DNA of 64,000 bases from Bradyrhizobium niftali (GCF_004571025.1 NZ_SPQT01000028.1:62001-126000); one strand, 5' to 3'. Positions 10,008 through 18,319 are shown, counted from the stretch's first letter. Made by a program: numbers and translations. The notes: a model not told the origin generated them from the sequence alone.

Positions 10008-10541
10008 ATGTCACGTGTTGGCAAAAGACCGGTTGCGGTTCCGTCGGGTGTGACCGCGACCGTCGACGGGCAGACCGTCAAGATGAAGGGGCCGAAGGGC
10101 CAGCTTCAGTTCGTCGTCCATGACGACGTCGAGGTGAAGCTCGAGAACGGCCAGGTGAAGGTGAACCCGCGGGTTGAGACCAACCGCGCGCGGGCGCTGT
10201 ACGGCACCGCTCGCGCTCAGGTCGCGAATCTGGTCGAAGGCGTCACCAAGGGCTTCGAGAAGAAGCTCGAGATCACCGGCGTCGGTTACCGCGCCGCGAT
10301 GCAGGGCAAGAACCTGCAGCTCGCGCTCGGCTACAGCCACGACGTGGTCTATGCGATCCCGGAAGGGATCACGATCACCGTGCCGAAGCCGACCGAGATC
10401 ACGGTGACCGGCAGCGACATCCAGCGCGTCGGCCAGGTCGCGGCCGAAATCCGCTCGTACCGCCCGCCGGAGCCCTACAAGGGCAAGGGCGTGAAGTATG
10501 TTGGCGAATTCATCTTCCGCAAGGAAGGCAAGAAGAAGTAA
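10008..10541 (+). CDS. rplF: 50S ribosomal protein L6
   Basis: L6 stabilises the GTPase-associated region of the 50S subunit. The 177-residue protein has MSRVGKRPVAVPSGV, two repeated alpha/beta domains, and the C-terminal signature RSYRPPEPYKGKGVKYVGE. It is 16 bases after rpsH and 11 before rplR. Confidence 0.98.
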   Translation: MSRVGKRPVAVPSGVTATVDGQTVKMKGPKGQLQFVVHDDVEVKLENGQVKVNPRVETNRARALYGTARAQVANLVEGVTKGFEKKLEITGVGYRAAMQGKNLQLALGYSHDVVYAIPEGITITVPKPTEITVTGSDIQRVGQVAAEIRSYRPPEPYKGKGVKYVGEFIFRKEGKKK

Positions 10542-10552
10542 CGGAGCCGGTC

Positions 10553-10915
10553 ATGTCGAAAGCCAAGGTTACGAATGCCCGGCGCAAGCGGAGTGTGCGG
10601 CTGAAGCTGCGCCGCTCCGGTGGTGGCCGTCCGCGTCTGTCGGTGTTCCGCTCGTCCAAGCACATCTATGCCCAGGTCATCGACGACCTGAAGGGCGAGA
10701 CGCTGGCCTCTGCCTCCTCGCTCGAGAAGTCGATGCGCGACGGCGGCAAGACCGGCGCCGACATCGATGCGGCGAAGGCGGTCGGCAAGCTGCTGGCCGA
10801 GCGCGCCGCCGAGAAGGGCGTCAAGGAAGTCGTGTTCGATCGCGGCAGCTACCTCTATCACGGGCGCGTCAAGGCTCTTGCCGATGCGGCGCGTGAGAGC
10901 GGGCTGAGCTTCTAA
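10553..10915 (+). CDS. rplR: 50S ribosomal protein L18
   Basis: L18 binds 5S rRNA together with L5. The 120-residue protein has the basic N-terminus NARRKRSVRLKLRRSGGGRPR, given in part, then LSVFRSSKHIYAQVIDD and the C-terminal FDRGSYLYHGRVKALADAAR. It is followed by rpsE after 44 bases. Confidence 0.98.
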   Translation: MSKAKVTNARRKRSVRLKLRRSGGGRPRLSVFRSSKHIYAQVIDDLKGETLASASSLEKSMRDGGKTGADIDAAKAVGKLLAERAAEKGVKEVVFDRGSYLYHGRVKALADAARESGLSF

Positions 10916-10959
10916 CAGAATTTGAGGATTGAGGCGCAAGCCTCAGAAGGATTGGAAAA

Positions 10960-11553
10960 ATGGCAGAACGCGAACAACGTGGTGGACGCGATCAACGCGG
11001 CGGCGGACGCGACCGCAAGGAGCGCGAGGAGCGCGACAGCGAGTTCGTCGACAAGCTCGTTCACATCAACCGCGTGGCCAAGGTCGTCAAGGGCGGCAAG
11101 CGCTTCGGTTTCGCAGCGCTGGTCGTGATCGGCGACCAGAAGGGCCGCGCCGGCTTCGGTCACGGCAAGGCGCGCGAAGTGCCTGAGGCGATCCGCAAGG
11201 CAACCGAATCCGCCAAGCGCAACCTGACCCGCGTGTCGCTGCGCGAGGGCCGCACGCTGCATCACGACATCGCCGGCCGTCATGGCGCGGGCCGTGTCTA
11301 CCTGCGTGCCGCTCCGGCCGGTACCGGCATCATCGCCGGCGGCCCGATGCGCGCCGTGTTCGAGACGCTCGGCGTCCAGGACGTGGTGGCGAAGTCGATC
11401 GGCTCGTCGAACCCGTACAACATGGTGCGCGCGACCTTCGATGCGCTGAAGCACCAGGATTCGCCGCGTTCGGTCGCAGCCCGCCGCAATATCAAGGTGT
11501 CCACCCTCCAGTCCCGCCGTATCGGCGGCGACGCCGAGGCGGCTGCCGACTAA
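10960..11553 (+). CDS. rpsE: 30S ribosomal protein S5
   Basis: S5 contributes to mRNA entry and decoding accuracy. The 197-residue protein starts with a charged, Arg/Gly-rich extension of about 25 residues (MAEREQRGGRDQRGGGRD), then the S5 core: LVHINRVAKVVKGGKRFGF, GHGKAREVPEAIRKA and GSSNPYNMVRATFDAL. The extension is common in alphaproteobacteria. rpmD follows after 25 bases. Confidence 0.98.
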   Translation: MAEREQRGGRDQRGGGRDRKEREERDSEFVDKLVHINRVAKVVKGGKRFGFAALVVIGDQKGRAGFGHGKAREVPEAIRKATESAKRNLTRVSLREGRTLHHDIAGRHGAGRVYLRAAPAGTGIIAGGPMRAVFETLGVQDVVAKSIGSSNPYNMVRATFDALKHQDSPRSVAARRNIKVSTLQSRRIGGDAEAAAD

Positions 11554-11578
11554 CGGAAGCTTTTCGGAGTAGACCAAG

Positions 11579-11773
11579 ATGGCCAAGGCCGCAAAGACGA
11601 TCAAGCTCGAGCAGACCGGCAGCGCGATCCGCCGTCATCACTCGCAGCGTTCGACGCTGATCGGGCTCAAGCTCAACAAGATCGGCCGCACCAGCGAATT
11701 GCCGGACACTCCGGCCGTGCGCGGCATGATCGAGAAGGTTCACCATCTCGTTCGTATCGTCGACGAGAAGTAA
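11579..11773 (+). CDS. rpmD: 50S ribosomal protein L30
   Basis: L30 is a small 50S protein. The 64-residue protein is the short bacterial type with IKLEQTGSAIRRHHSQRSTL, GLKLNKIGRTSELPDTPAVRG (in part) and the C-terminal HHLVRIVDE. The 73-base gap to rplO contains a dispersed inverted repeat. Confidence 0.97.
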   Translation: MAKAAKTIKLEQTGSAIRRHHSQRSTLIGLKLNKIGRTSELPDTPAVRGMIEKVHHLVRIVDEK

Positions 11774-11778
11774 GCAGG

Positions 11779-11826
11779 GCGCATGATCCCGAAACTGGGT
11801 GCCGGTTTTCGGTGAAGATCATGCGC
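11779..11826. repeat. Dispersed inverted repeat, GCGCATGATC type (copy 1)
   Basis: The outer arms GCGCATGATC and GATCATGCGC match perfectly, and inner arms CCGAAA and TTTCGG pair within them. The same design recurs at 49010-49052. It resembles the rhizobial RIME class of short palindromic elements (family knowledge), here inserted between rpmD and rplO. Confidence 0.8.
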
Positions 11827-11846
11827 AAGACACAAGGAGAAGGGCG

Positions 11847-12332
11847 ATGAAGCTCAGCGATATCGCCGACAACGCCGGCTCGCGCAAAAAGCGTATGCGC
11901 GTCGGCCGCGGCATTGGTTCGGGCAAGGGCAAGCAGTCCGGCCGCGGCGGCAAGGGCCAGACCGCGCGTTCGGGCGTGCGCATCAAGGGTTTCGAAGGCG
12001 GCCAGATGCCGATGCATCGCCGTCTGCCCAAGCGCGGCTTCAACAACATCTTCCGCGTGGAGTTCGCCGAGATCAATCTCGACCGGCTCCAGGAAGCGGT
12101 CGATGCCAAGAAGATCGACGCCGGCAGCGTCGTGAACGTCGAGGCCCTGGTGAAGGGCGGCGTGCTGCGCCGCGCCAAGGCCGGCCTGCGGCTGCTCGGC
12201 CGCGGCGAGCTCAAGTCCAAGCTCAACATCGAAGTGCACGGCGCCACCAAGACCGCGATTGCCGCGGTCGAGAAGGCGGGCGGTTCGGTGAAGATCCTCG
12301 CCCCTGCCAAGGAAGAAGGCGAGGCGGCGTAA
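11847..12332 (+). CDS. rplO: 50S ribosomal protein L15
   Basis: L15 is a late-stage 50S assembly protein with a long basic N-terminal tail. The ATG at 11847, after an AAGGAGAAGGG RBS, gives MKLSDIADNAGSRKKRMRVG and 161 residues. Gly/Lys-rich GIGSGKGKQSGRGGKGQ follows, then FEGGQMPMHRRLPKRGF. The open frame starting at 11799 lies in the repeat and is not used. Confidence 0.98.
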   Translation: MKLSDIADNAGSRKKRMRVGRGIGSGKGKQSGRGGKGQTARSGVRIKGFEGGQMPMHRRLPKRGFNNIFRVEFAEINLDRLQEAVDAKKIDAGSVVNVEALVKGGVLRRAKAGLRLLGRGELKSKLNIEVHGATKTAIAAVEKAGGSVKILAPAKEEGEAA

Positions 12333-12345
12333 CAACTGCGTCATT

Positions 12346-12367
12346 GGCCCGCGCCTCGCGGGCCTTT
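12346..12367 (+). terminator. GC-rich hairpin between rplO and secY
   Basis: An eight-base perfect stem (GGCCCGCG/CGCGGGCC) with a CCT loop is followed by TTTA. The T-tract is short, so it is at best a weak terminator or attenuator in the 148-base rplO-secY gap. Confidence 0.45.
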
Positions 12368-12480
12368 ACGCATGCGGGACGTGGACTTATCGAAGCCGAG
12401 CCCCAGATAATGTCCGGCGTCCGCTAAAGTAGCCCGGCCGCGGGCATGACGGCGCAACAGGCGGCGGGAGAAAGTCCAAG

Positions 12481-13812
12481 ATGGCCTCAGCAGCGGAACA
12501 ACTGGCAGCCAACCTCAATTTCGGTGCGTTTGCCAAGGCTGACGAACTGAAGAAGCGCATCTGGTTCACCCTGGGTGCACTGCTCGTTTATCGGCTCGGG
12601 ACCTACATCCCGTTGCCTGGCATCGATCCCAACATCTGGGAGCAGGTGTTCCGCTCCCAGGCGGGCGGCATCCTCGGCATGTTCAACATGTTCGCCGGCG
12701 GCGGCATCCACCGCATGGCGATCTTCGCGCTGAACATCATGCCGTACATCTCGGCCTCGATCATCATCCAGCTCCTGACCACCGTCTCGCCGCAGCTCGA
12801 GGCGCTGAAGAAGGAAGGCGAGGCCGGCCGCAAGACGCTGAACCAGTACACCCGCTATCTGACCGTGATCCTGGCCGCGTTCCAGTCCTACGGCATCGCG
12901 GTGGGCCTCGAAGGTGCCGGCAACGTCGTCAGCGACCCCGGCATGTTCTTCCGCCTGTCCACGGCGATCACGCTGACCGGCGGCACCATGTTCCTGATGT
13001 GGCTGGGCGAGCAGATCACCTCGCGCGGCATCGGCAACGGCATCTCGCTGATCATTCTCTCCGGCATCGTCGCCGAGCTGCCCGCGGCGCTCGCCAACAT
13101 GCTCGAGCTCGGCCGTCAGGGTGCGATGTCGACCGGCCTGATCCTGGTCGTCATCATCATGGCGGTCGCCGTGATCGCCTTCATCGTGTTCATGGAGCGG
13201 GCGCAGCGCCGGCTGCTGATCCAGTATCCGAAGCGCCAGGTCGGCAACAAGATGTTCGAGGGCCAGTCCTCGCATCTGCCGCTCAAGCTCAACACCTCGG
13301 GCGTGATCCCGCCGATCTTCGCCTCTTCGCTCCTGCTGCTGCCGACGACGGTTGCGAACTTCAATGCGGGCAGCGGGCCGGAATGGTTCCAGTGGATCAC
13401 CACCCAGCTCGGCCACGGCCGTCCGCTGTTCCTGATCATGTATCTCGCGCTGATCGTGTTCTTCGCGTTCTTTTACACCGCGATCGTGTTCAACCCGACC
13501 GAGACCGCGGACAATCTGAAGAAGCACGGCGGCTTCATTCCGGGCATCCGCCCCGGCGAGCGCACTGCGGAATATATCGACTACGTGCTGTCGCGCATCA
13601 CCGTGCTCGGCGCGGTCTATCTGGCGATCGTCTGCTTGATCCCCGAGATCCTGATCTCCTACGCCTCGGTGCCGTTCTACTTCGGCGGCACCTCGCTGCT
13701 GATCGTGGTCAGCGTCACTATGGACACGGTGGCACAGGTGCAGGGCTATCTGCTGGCCCATCAATATGAGGGCCTGATCCGGAAGTCGAAGCTGCGGGGC
13801 CGCCGCAGGTAG
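12481..13812 (+). CDS. secY: Protein translocase subunit SecY
   Basis: SecY is the channel of the SecYEG inner-membrane translocon. The 443-residue protein has ten predicted membrane segments, the plug region after TM1 (IDPNIWEQVFRSQAGG and on), the NIMPYISASIIIQLL lateral-gate segment, and the cytoplasmic loop IPGIRPGERTAEYID with the arginine equivalent to E. coli Arg357 needed for SecA action. It ends with basic SKLRGRRR. It serves as the internal reference for the degenerate copy that starts 13 bases downstream. Confidence 0.99.
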   Translation: MASAAEQLAANLNFGAFAKADELKKRIWFTLGALLVYRLGTYIPLPGIDPNIWEQVFRSQAGGILGMFNMFAGGGIHRMAIFALNIMPYISASIIIQLLTTVSPQLEALKKEGEAGRKTLNQYTRYLTVILAAFQSYGIAVGLEGAGNVVSDPGMFFRLSTAITLTGGTMFLMWLGEQITSRGIGNGISLIILSGIVAELPAALANMLELGRQGAMSTGLILVVIIMAVAVIAFIVFMERAQRRLLIQYPKRQVGNKMFEGQSSHLPLKLNTSGVIPPIFASSLLLLPTTVANFNAGSGPEWFQWITTQLGHGRPLFLIMYLALIVFFAFFYTAIVFNPTETADNLKKHGGFIPGIRPGERTAEYIDYVLSRITVLGAVYLAIVCLIPEILISYASVPFYFGGTSLLIVVSVTMDTVAQVQGYLLAHQYEGLIRKSKLRGRRR

Positions 13813-13825
13813 AGTCCATCGCAAG

Positions 13826-15036
13826 ATGAAGACCGAGCTCGCGCGCCGCATCGCTATCACGATCGGCGCGCTGCTCCTTTTCAGGCTTGGCACCCAGATC
13901 CCGATCGCGGGATTGAACATTTCGACCTTTTCGCCGACGCTGGACTTCATCTCCCGGCTCTCGATCTTTGCGCTCGGCCTCATTCCCTATCTGACTGCGG
14001 CGATTCTCATTCGGCTCCTGTCCGTGGTGTGGCGCGGCCTGAATTTGCTGGAGCGGTCGGGCGAGGGCGGCCGGCGCAAGCTTGCCCGTGCCACGCTTGG
14101 TCTCACACTTGGTCTTGCTGCCTTTCAGGCTTACGGCATCGCTTCAGCGCTGACGGCCATTCCGGGCCTTGTGAGGAATCCCGACGGCTGGTTCGTGCTG
14201 ACGGCCACGGCCTCGATGGTCGGCGGCGTCTTCGTACTGGTGTGGTTGAGCGAACAGATCACCCGCCATGGCATCGGCAATGGCCTGGCGCTGATCCTGA
14301 GCGTCGGCATTGTCGTTGCGCTTCCGCGCGACATCGCCGGCATCCTGGATCTCATGCGGCAGGGTGCGATATCGAGCAATCTCGTGCTCGGCCATGCCCT
14401 GTTCTGGATCGCGACCGTCGTCGTGATCGTGCTCGTCGAAGGCGCGCGGCGAAATATAAGCGTCCAGTTTGGCGCGCTCAATTTCGGCACCCGGCAACTG
14501 CCGGTGCGCGATGCGATGCTGTCGGTTAAGCTCAACAGTGCCGGTTCCTGATTCCGGTCACCGTGGCGCCGTGGATCTTCTTTCTACCGCTTGCCGTTGC
14601 GGGCCTGGTCCTGGGCAGCGATCACCCTCTGGTCGCCGCGGCGTACCGGCATCTCCAATTGGGGCAGCCTGCTCACATGATCCTGGTGTCGATCGCGGTG
14701 TTCGTGCTCGCCTTCGTCTACACGGCCAATGTCGTCGACCCTGAATACACGGCCAAATCTCTGGCGCAGCGTGATGGCACTATTCCCGGTGTTGCAGCGG
14801 GCGAGGCGACTGCCGACTATCTCGACCGCGTCGCATCATTGACGACGGTCGTCGGAGCCGTCTACCTGACGGCATTGCAGTTGATTCCAGAGGTCTTCGA
14901 GCTTTACGGGATCGGGCTGCCTTATAGTATGATCGTCAATGGCGGTGGAGCGCTGGTTGTGGTTGGCACCGCTCTTGATATCAAAACACAGGTGCGCGAC
15001 GTATCGCTCACCAATCCGGGGGGCGTACGCCGATGA
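13826..15036 (+). pseudogene. Second SecY-like gene, frameshifted, plug-less
   Basis: Two adjacent frames make one SecY paralogue. Bases 13826-14551 (241 aa) carry TM1 to about TM6, with FRLGTQIPIAGL, IFALGLIPYLTAAILIRLL and WLSEQITRHGIGNGLALIL. The frame then meets TGA at 14549, and the match resumes in the -1 frame at 14548 (LIPVTVAPW) to 15036. The net error is one lost or two gained bases. Against the neighbouring SecY it lacks about 16 residues exactly in the plug segment, and the IPGIRPGE loop reads IPGVAAGE, losing the SecA-critical arginine. The rest is well kept, so either recent decay, recoding or a sequence error is possible. It starts 13 bases after secY and overlaps adk by four bases. 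Confidence 0.85.
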
Positions 15037-15926
15037 GAATTATACTTCTGGGACCGCCGGGGTCGGGCAAGGGGACCCAGGCGCAGCTGCTGGTACGGCG
15101 CTATGGTATCGTCCAGCTCTCGACCGGCGAGATGCTGCGCGCGGCCGTGGCGGCGGGAACGCCAGTGGGGCTGAAGGCCAAGGAGATCATGGCCAGCGGC
15201 GGCCTCGTGCCCGACGACGTCGTGGTCGGAATCATCTCCGACCGGATCGACCAGCCGGACGCCAGGAACGGTTTCATCCTCGACGGTTTCCCGCGCACCG
15301 TGCCGCAGGCCGAGGCGCTGGACGAGCTGCTGAGGCACAAGCACCTCAAGCTCGACGCCGTGATCGAGCTCCGCGTCAACGAAAGCGCGCTGCTGAGTCG
15401 CGTCGAGACCCGAGTCGCCCAGATGCGGGAGCGCGGTGAGGAGGTTCGGCTCGACGACACCCCGGAGGTCCTGGCCAAGCGGCTTGCCAGCTACCGCAGC
15501 CAGACGGAGCCCCTGATTCACTACTATTCCGAGCGGCGGAAGCTCTCGACCATCGATGGCATGATGGCCATCGACGAGGTCACCCGTGCGATCCACCGCC
15601 AGCTCCTGGCGCTCGGGGCAGTCGAGCCCAAGACGCATGCCAAGGGAACTGCCAAGGGAACCGCCAAGAACGCGGCCAAGGCAGCGCCGGCCAAGAAGGG
15701 AGCCGCCAAGGCGAAAACAGCCAAGAAGCCAGCGAAAGCGGCCAAAAAACCCGCCAAATCCGCTAAAAAGGCAGCCAAGAAGGCCGTGAAGGGCTCCAAG
15801 AAGGCGGTCAAGACCACCGCCAAGAAGACGGTAAAGAAGGCTGCCAAAAAGACCGCCAAGAAGGCTGTCAAAAAGGGTGCCAAAAAGGCTGCAAAAAAGG
15901 TCACGAAAAAGCGAGCTAAGCGCTAG
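15033..15926 (+). CDS. adk: Adenylate kinase with histone-like Lys/Ala tail
   Basis: Adenylate kinase interconverts ATP, AMP and ADP in the cytosol. Residues 1-197 are a complete short-LID enzyme: P-loop GPPGSGKGTQ (7-16), AMP-binding LSTGEMLRA, DGFPRT (84-89) and LID-region arginines in RVETRVAQMRERGEE. Residues 198-297 are an extra tail of AKKA, PAKKA and AVKK units: from residue 201, 39 of 97 residues are Lys and 30 are Ala, with none acidic. This resembles histone H1/HU-type C-terminal tails and suggests nucleic-acid or ribosome binding (inference). The ATG overlaps the secY-like stop (ATGA), and no stop or frameshift separates core and tail. Confidence 0.97.
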   Translation: MRIILLGPPGSGKGTQAQLLVRRYGIVQLSTGEMLRAAVAAGTPVGLKAKEIMASGGLVPDDVVVGIISDRIDQPDARNGFILDGFPRTVPQAEALDELLRHKHLKLDAVIELRVNESALLSRVETRVAQMRERGEEVRLDDTPEVLAKRLASYRSQTEPLIHYYSERRKLSTIDGMMAIDEVTRAIHRQLLALGAVEPKTHAKGTAKGTAKNAAKAAPAKKGAAKAKTAKKPAKAAKKPAKSAKKAAKKAVKGSKKAVKTTAKKTVKKAAKKTAKKAVKKGAKKAAKKVTKKRAKR

Positions 15927-15932
15927 CAGCGG

Positions 15933-15962
15933 TTGACGAAAGCCCCCGGAATCCCTTAATAA
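15933..15962 (+). promoter_or_regulatory. Candidate sigma-70 promoter before rpsM
   Basis: TTGACG at 15933-15938 and TAATAA at 15957-15962 are separated by 18 bases, just after adk and 150 bases before rpsM. This fits a separate promoter for the alpha-operon genes rpsM-rpsK-rpoA-rplQ. It is a pattern match only. Confidence 0.45.
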
Positions 15963-16111
15963 GCCCCGCATCCAAGTCGGATAGTTTCAGACGATGCCGG
16001 GCCCCAGGAAGACCGGGGGTGGGCGTCGTGTTCGCGTTTGTGAACACCTGCCCGAGAACACAAGCACTTAAAGCCTGGTCCTGACGAGGACCGGCAACAG
16101 GAGAGAAGGCC

Positions 16112-16480
16112 GTGGCCCGTATTGCCGGCGTGAACATTCCCACCAACAAGCGCGTGCTGATCGCGCTCCAGTACATCCATGGCATCGGTCAGAAGATCGC
16201 CGGTGAGATCCTGGAGAAGGTGAAGATCCCGGTGGATCGTCGCGTCAATCAGCTCAGCGACGCCGAAGTGCTCCAGATCCGCGAAGTCATCGACCGCGAC
16301 TATCTCGTCGAAGGTGACCTGCGTCGTGAGGTCGGCATCAACATCAAGCGTCTGATGGACCTCGGCTGCTATCGCGGCCTGCGTCATCGTCGTGGTCTGC
16401 CGGTGCGCGGTCAGCGTACCCACACCAATGCGCGCACGCGCAAGGGCCCGGCCAAGGCCATCGCCGGCAAGAAGAAGTAA
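16112..16480 (+). CDS. rpsM: 30S ribosomal protein S13
   Basis: S13 in the 30S head contacts P-site tRNA and forms bridge B1. The 122-residue protein starts at a GTG after GGAGAGAAGG and shows ARIAGVNIPTNKRVLIALQ, IHGIGQKIAGEIL and the C-terminal GLPVRGQRTHTNARTRKG. It opens the alpha-type operon; adk lies 185 bases upstream with a candidate promoter in the gap. Confidence 0.98.
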   Translation: MARIAGVNIPTNKRVLIALQYIHGIGQKIAGEILEKVKIPVDRRVNQLSDAEVLQIREVIDRDYLVEGDLRREVGINIKRLMDLGCYRGLRHRRGLPVRGQRTHTNARTRKGPAKAIAGKKK

Positions 16481-16603
16481 GTTTTCGAATCCAATCGCGG
16501 CGTGTGGCGAACCGGGGATGACCCGTTCGCCACGCGCCTTTCGTTCCACAGGTGTAGCCGCTGGCATTACGGCGGCGTCTGAGATCTCCAGGAAAGGTAC
16601 TCA

Positions 16604-16993
16604 ATGGGCAAGGAAGCCACCCGCGTTCGCCGTCGTGAACGCAAGAACATCGCCTCCGGCGTTGCGCACGTGAACTCGTCGTTCAACAACACGACCATCA
16701 CCATTACCGACGCGCAGGGCAACACGATTGCCTGGTCTTCCGCCGGCACGATGGGCTTCAAGGGCTCGCGCAAGTCGACCCCGTACGCGGCGCAGGTTGC
16801 CGCCGAGGACGTGTCGAAGAAGGCGCAGGAGCACGGCATGCGCACGCTGGAAGTCGAAGTCGCCGGTCCCGGTTCGGGCCGCGAGTCGGCGCTCCGCGCG
16901 CTCCAGGCCGCAGGCTTCACCGTCACCTCGATCCGCGACGTGACCACGATCCCGCATAACGGTTGCCGTCCCCGCAAGCGTCGGCGCGTTTGA
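16604..16993 (+). CDS. rpsK: 30S ribosomal protein S11
   Basis: S11 lies on the 30S platform near the mRNA exit. The 129-residue protein shows GVAHVNSSFNNTTITITD, the WSSAGTMGFKGSRKSTPYAA segment and the C-terminal TTIPHNGCRPRKRRRV. Its upstream gap is 123 bases. rpoA follows after 110 bases. Both gaps are longer than the S10/spc spacers. Confidence 0.98.
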   Translation: MGKEATRVRRRERKNIASGVAHVNSSFNNTTITITDAQGNTIAWSSAGTMGFKGSRKSTPYAAQVAAEDVSKKAQEHGMRTLEVEVAGPGSGRESALRALQAAGFTVTSIRDVTTIPHNGCRPRKRRRV

Positions 16994-17103
16994 TACGAGG
17001 TTGCGGGCGCATCGGCGCCCGCAATGACTTTTGCAAAGCCGCGCGAATGATCCGCGGCCTTTCTCCAACGCCAGTGTCTGCACCAGCAGTTTGACTGGCC
17101 TGT

Positions 17104-18135
17104 ATGGGTGAAACAGTGACGATCCAGAAAAATTGGCAAGAACTGATTCGGCCGAACAAGCTCCAGATCCAGCCCGGCAGCGATCCGGCCCGTTTCGCGA
17201 CCATCGTCGCCGAGCCGCTCGAGCGCGGCTTCGGCCAGACCCTCGGCAACGCGCTGCGCCGCATCCTGCTCTCCTCGCTCCAGGGCGCGGCGGTGCAGTC
17301 GGTGCACATCGACGGCGTGCTGCACGAGTTCTCCTCGATCGCGGGCGTCCGTGAGGACGTCACCGACATCGTGCTCAACATCAAGGACATCTCGATCAAG
17401 ATGCAGGGCGAAGGCCCCAAGCGCATGGTCGTGAAGAAGCAGGGCCCGGGCGTCGTCACCGCCGGCGACATCCAGACCGTGGGCGACGTCGTCGTGCTCA
17501 ACCCGGACCTCCAGATCTGCACGCTCGACGAAGGCGCCGAGATCCGCATGGAGTTCACCGTCGCAACCGGCAAGGGCTACGTGCCCGCCGAGCGCAACCG
17601 TCCCGAGGACGCGCCGATCGGCCTGATCCCGGTCGACAGCCTGTACTCGCCGGTCCGCAAGGTCTCCTACAAGGTCGAGAACACCCGCGAGGGCCAGATC
17701 CTCGACTACGACAAGCTGACCATGACGATCGAAACCAACGGCGCGCTGACGCCGGATGATTCCGTGGCTTACGCCGCGCGCATCCTCCAGGATCAGCTCA
17801 ACGTGTTCGTCAACTTCGAAGAGCCGCGCAAGGAAGTCGCCCAGGAGATCATCCCGGACCTCGCCTTCAACCCGGCCTTCCTCAAGAAGGTGGACGAGCT
17901 CGAGCTGTCGGTGCGTTCGGCCAACTGCTTGAAGAACGACAACATCGTCTACATCGGCGACCTCGTGCAGAAGAGCGAAGCGGAAATGCTCCGCACCCCG
18001 AACTTCGGCCGCAAGTCGCTGAACGAGATCAAGGAAGTGCTGGCCCAGATGGGTCTGCATCTCGGCATGGAAGTGCCGGGCTGGCCGCCGGAGAACATCG
18101 ACGAGCTCGCCAAGCGCTTCGAGGATCACTACTGA
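17104..18135 (+). CDS. rpoA: RNA polymerase subunit alpha
   Basis: Alpha dimerises to nucleate RNA polymerase assembly and its C-domain contacts UP elements and activators. The 343-residue protein shows the N-domain with ERGFGQTLGNALRRILLSSL, given by its core, then a linker after about residue 235. The C-domain has the DNA-contact segment VRSANCLKNDNIVYIGDLV (Arg, Asn, Cys equivalents of E. coli 265-269) and NFGRKSLNEIKEVL. The ATG at 17104 gives MGETVTIQKNWQELIRPNK; a GTG at 17116 is an alternative. A 184-base gap with a palindromic repeat separates it from rplQ. Confidence 0.99.
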   Translation: MGETVTIQKNWQELIRPNKLQIQPGSDPARFATIVAEPLERGFGQTLGNALRRILLSSLQGAAVQSVHIDGVLHEFSSIAGVREDVTDIVLNIKDISIKMQGEGPKRMVVKKQGPGVVTAGDIQTVGDVVVLNPDLQICTLDEGAEIRMEFTVATGKGYVPAERNRPEDAPIGLIPVDSLYSPVRKVSYKVENTREGQILDYDKLTMTIETNGALTPDDSVAYAARILQDQLNVFVNFEEPRKEVAQEIIPDLAFNPAFLKKVDELELSVRSANCLKNDNIVYIGDLVQKSEAEMLRTPNFGRKSLNEIKEVLAQMGLHLGMEVPGWPPENIDELAKRFEDHY

Positions 18136-18140
18136 GATTC

Positions 18141-18240
18141 GTCGTTCCGGGGCGATGCGCAAGCATCGTCCAATGCGCAATTGCGCATTGTGGAACCTCG
18201 AGATTCCGGGTTCGGCTCTGCGAGCCGCCCCGGAATGACG
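18141..18240. repeat. Palindromic repeat GTCGTTCCGGGGC / GCCCCGGAATGACG (copy 1)
   Basis: The outer arms GTCGTTCCGGGGC and GCCCCGGAATGACG pair with one mismatch; inside lie smaller hairpins (GATGC/GCATC, CAATGCGC/GCGCATTG). Related elements are at 46303-46381 and 59689-59787. This copy lies within the rpoA-rplQ transcript. Confidence 0.8.
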
Positions 18241-18319
18241 ACCGGGCGAACGCAGGCAGCCCACCTGAGCAACATGTCCGACGAACCGTCGCGGCAGTTT
18301 TAACGTAAGGAATAGTTAC

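Noticed and set aside
13826..14551. The first half of the second SecY annotated as an independent 241-residue protein
   Set aside because: It stops mid-domain and the same homology continues one frame over, so it is part of a split gene.
15604..15900. The Lys/Ala tail of adk as a mis-joined separate histone-like gene
   Set aside because: No start codon/RBS or stop separates it; the frame runs through from the enzyme core.
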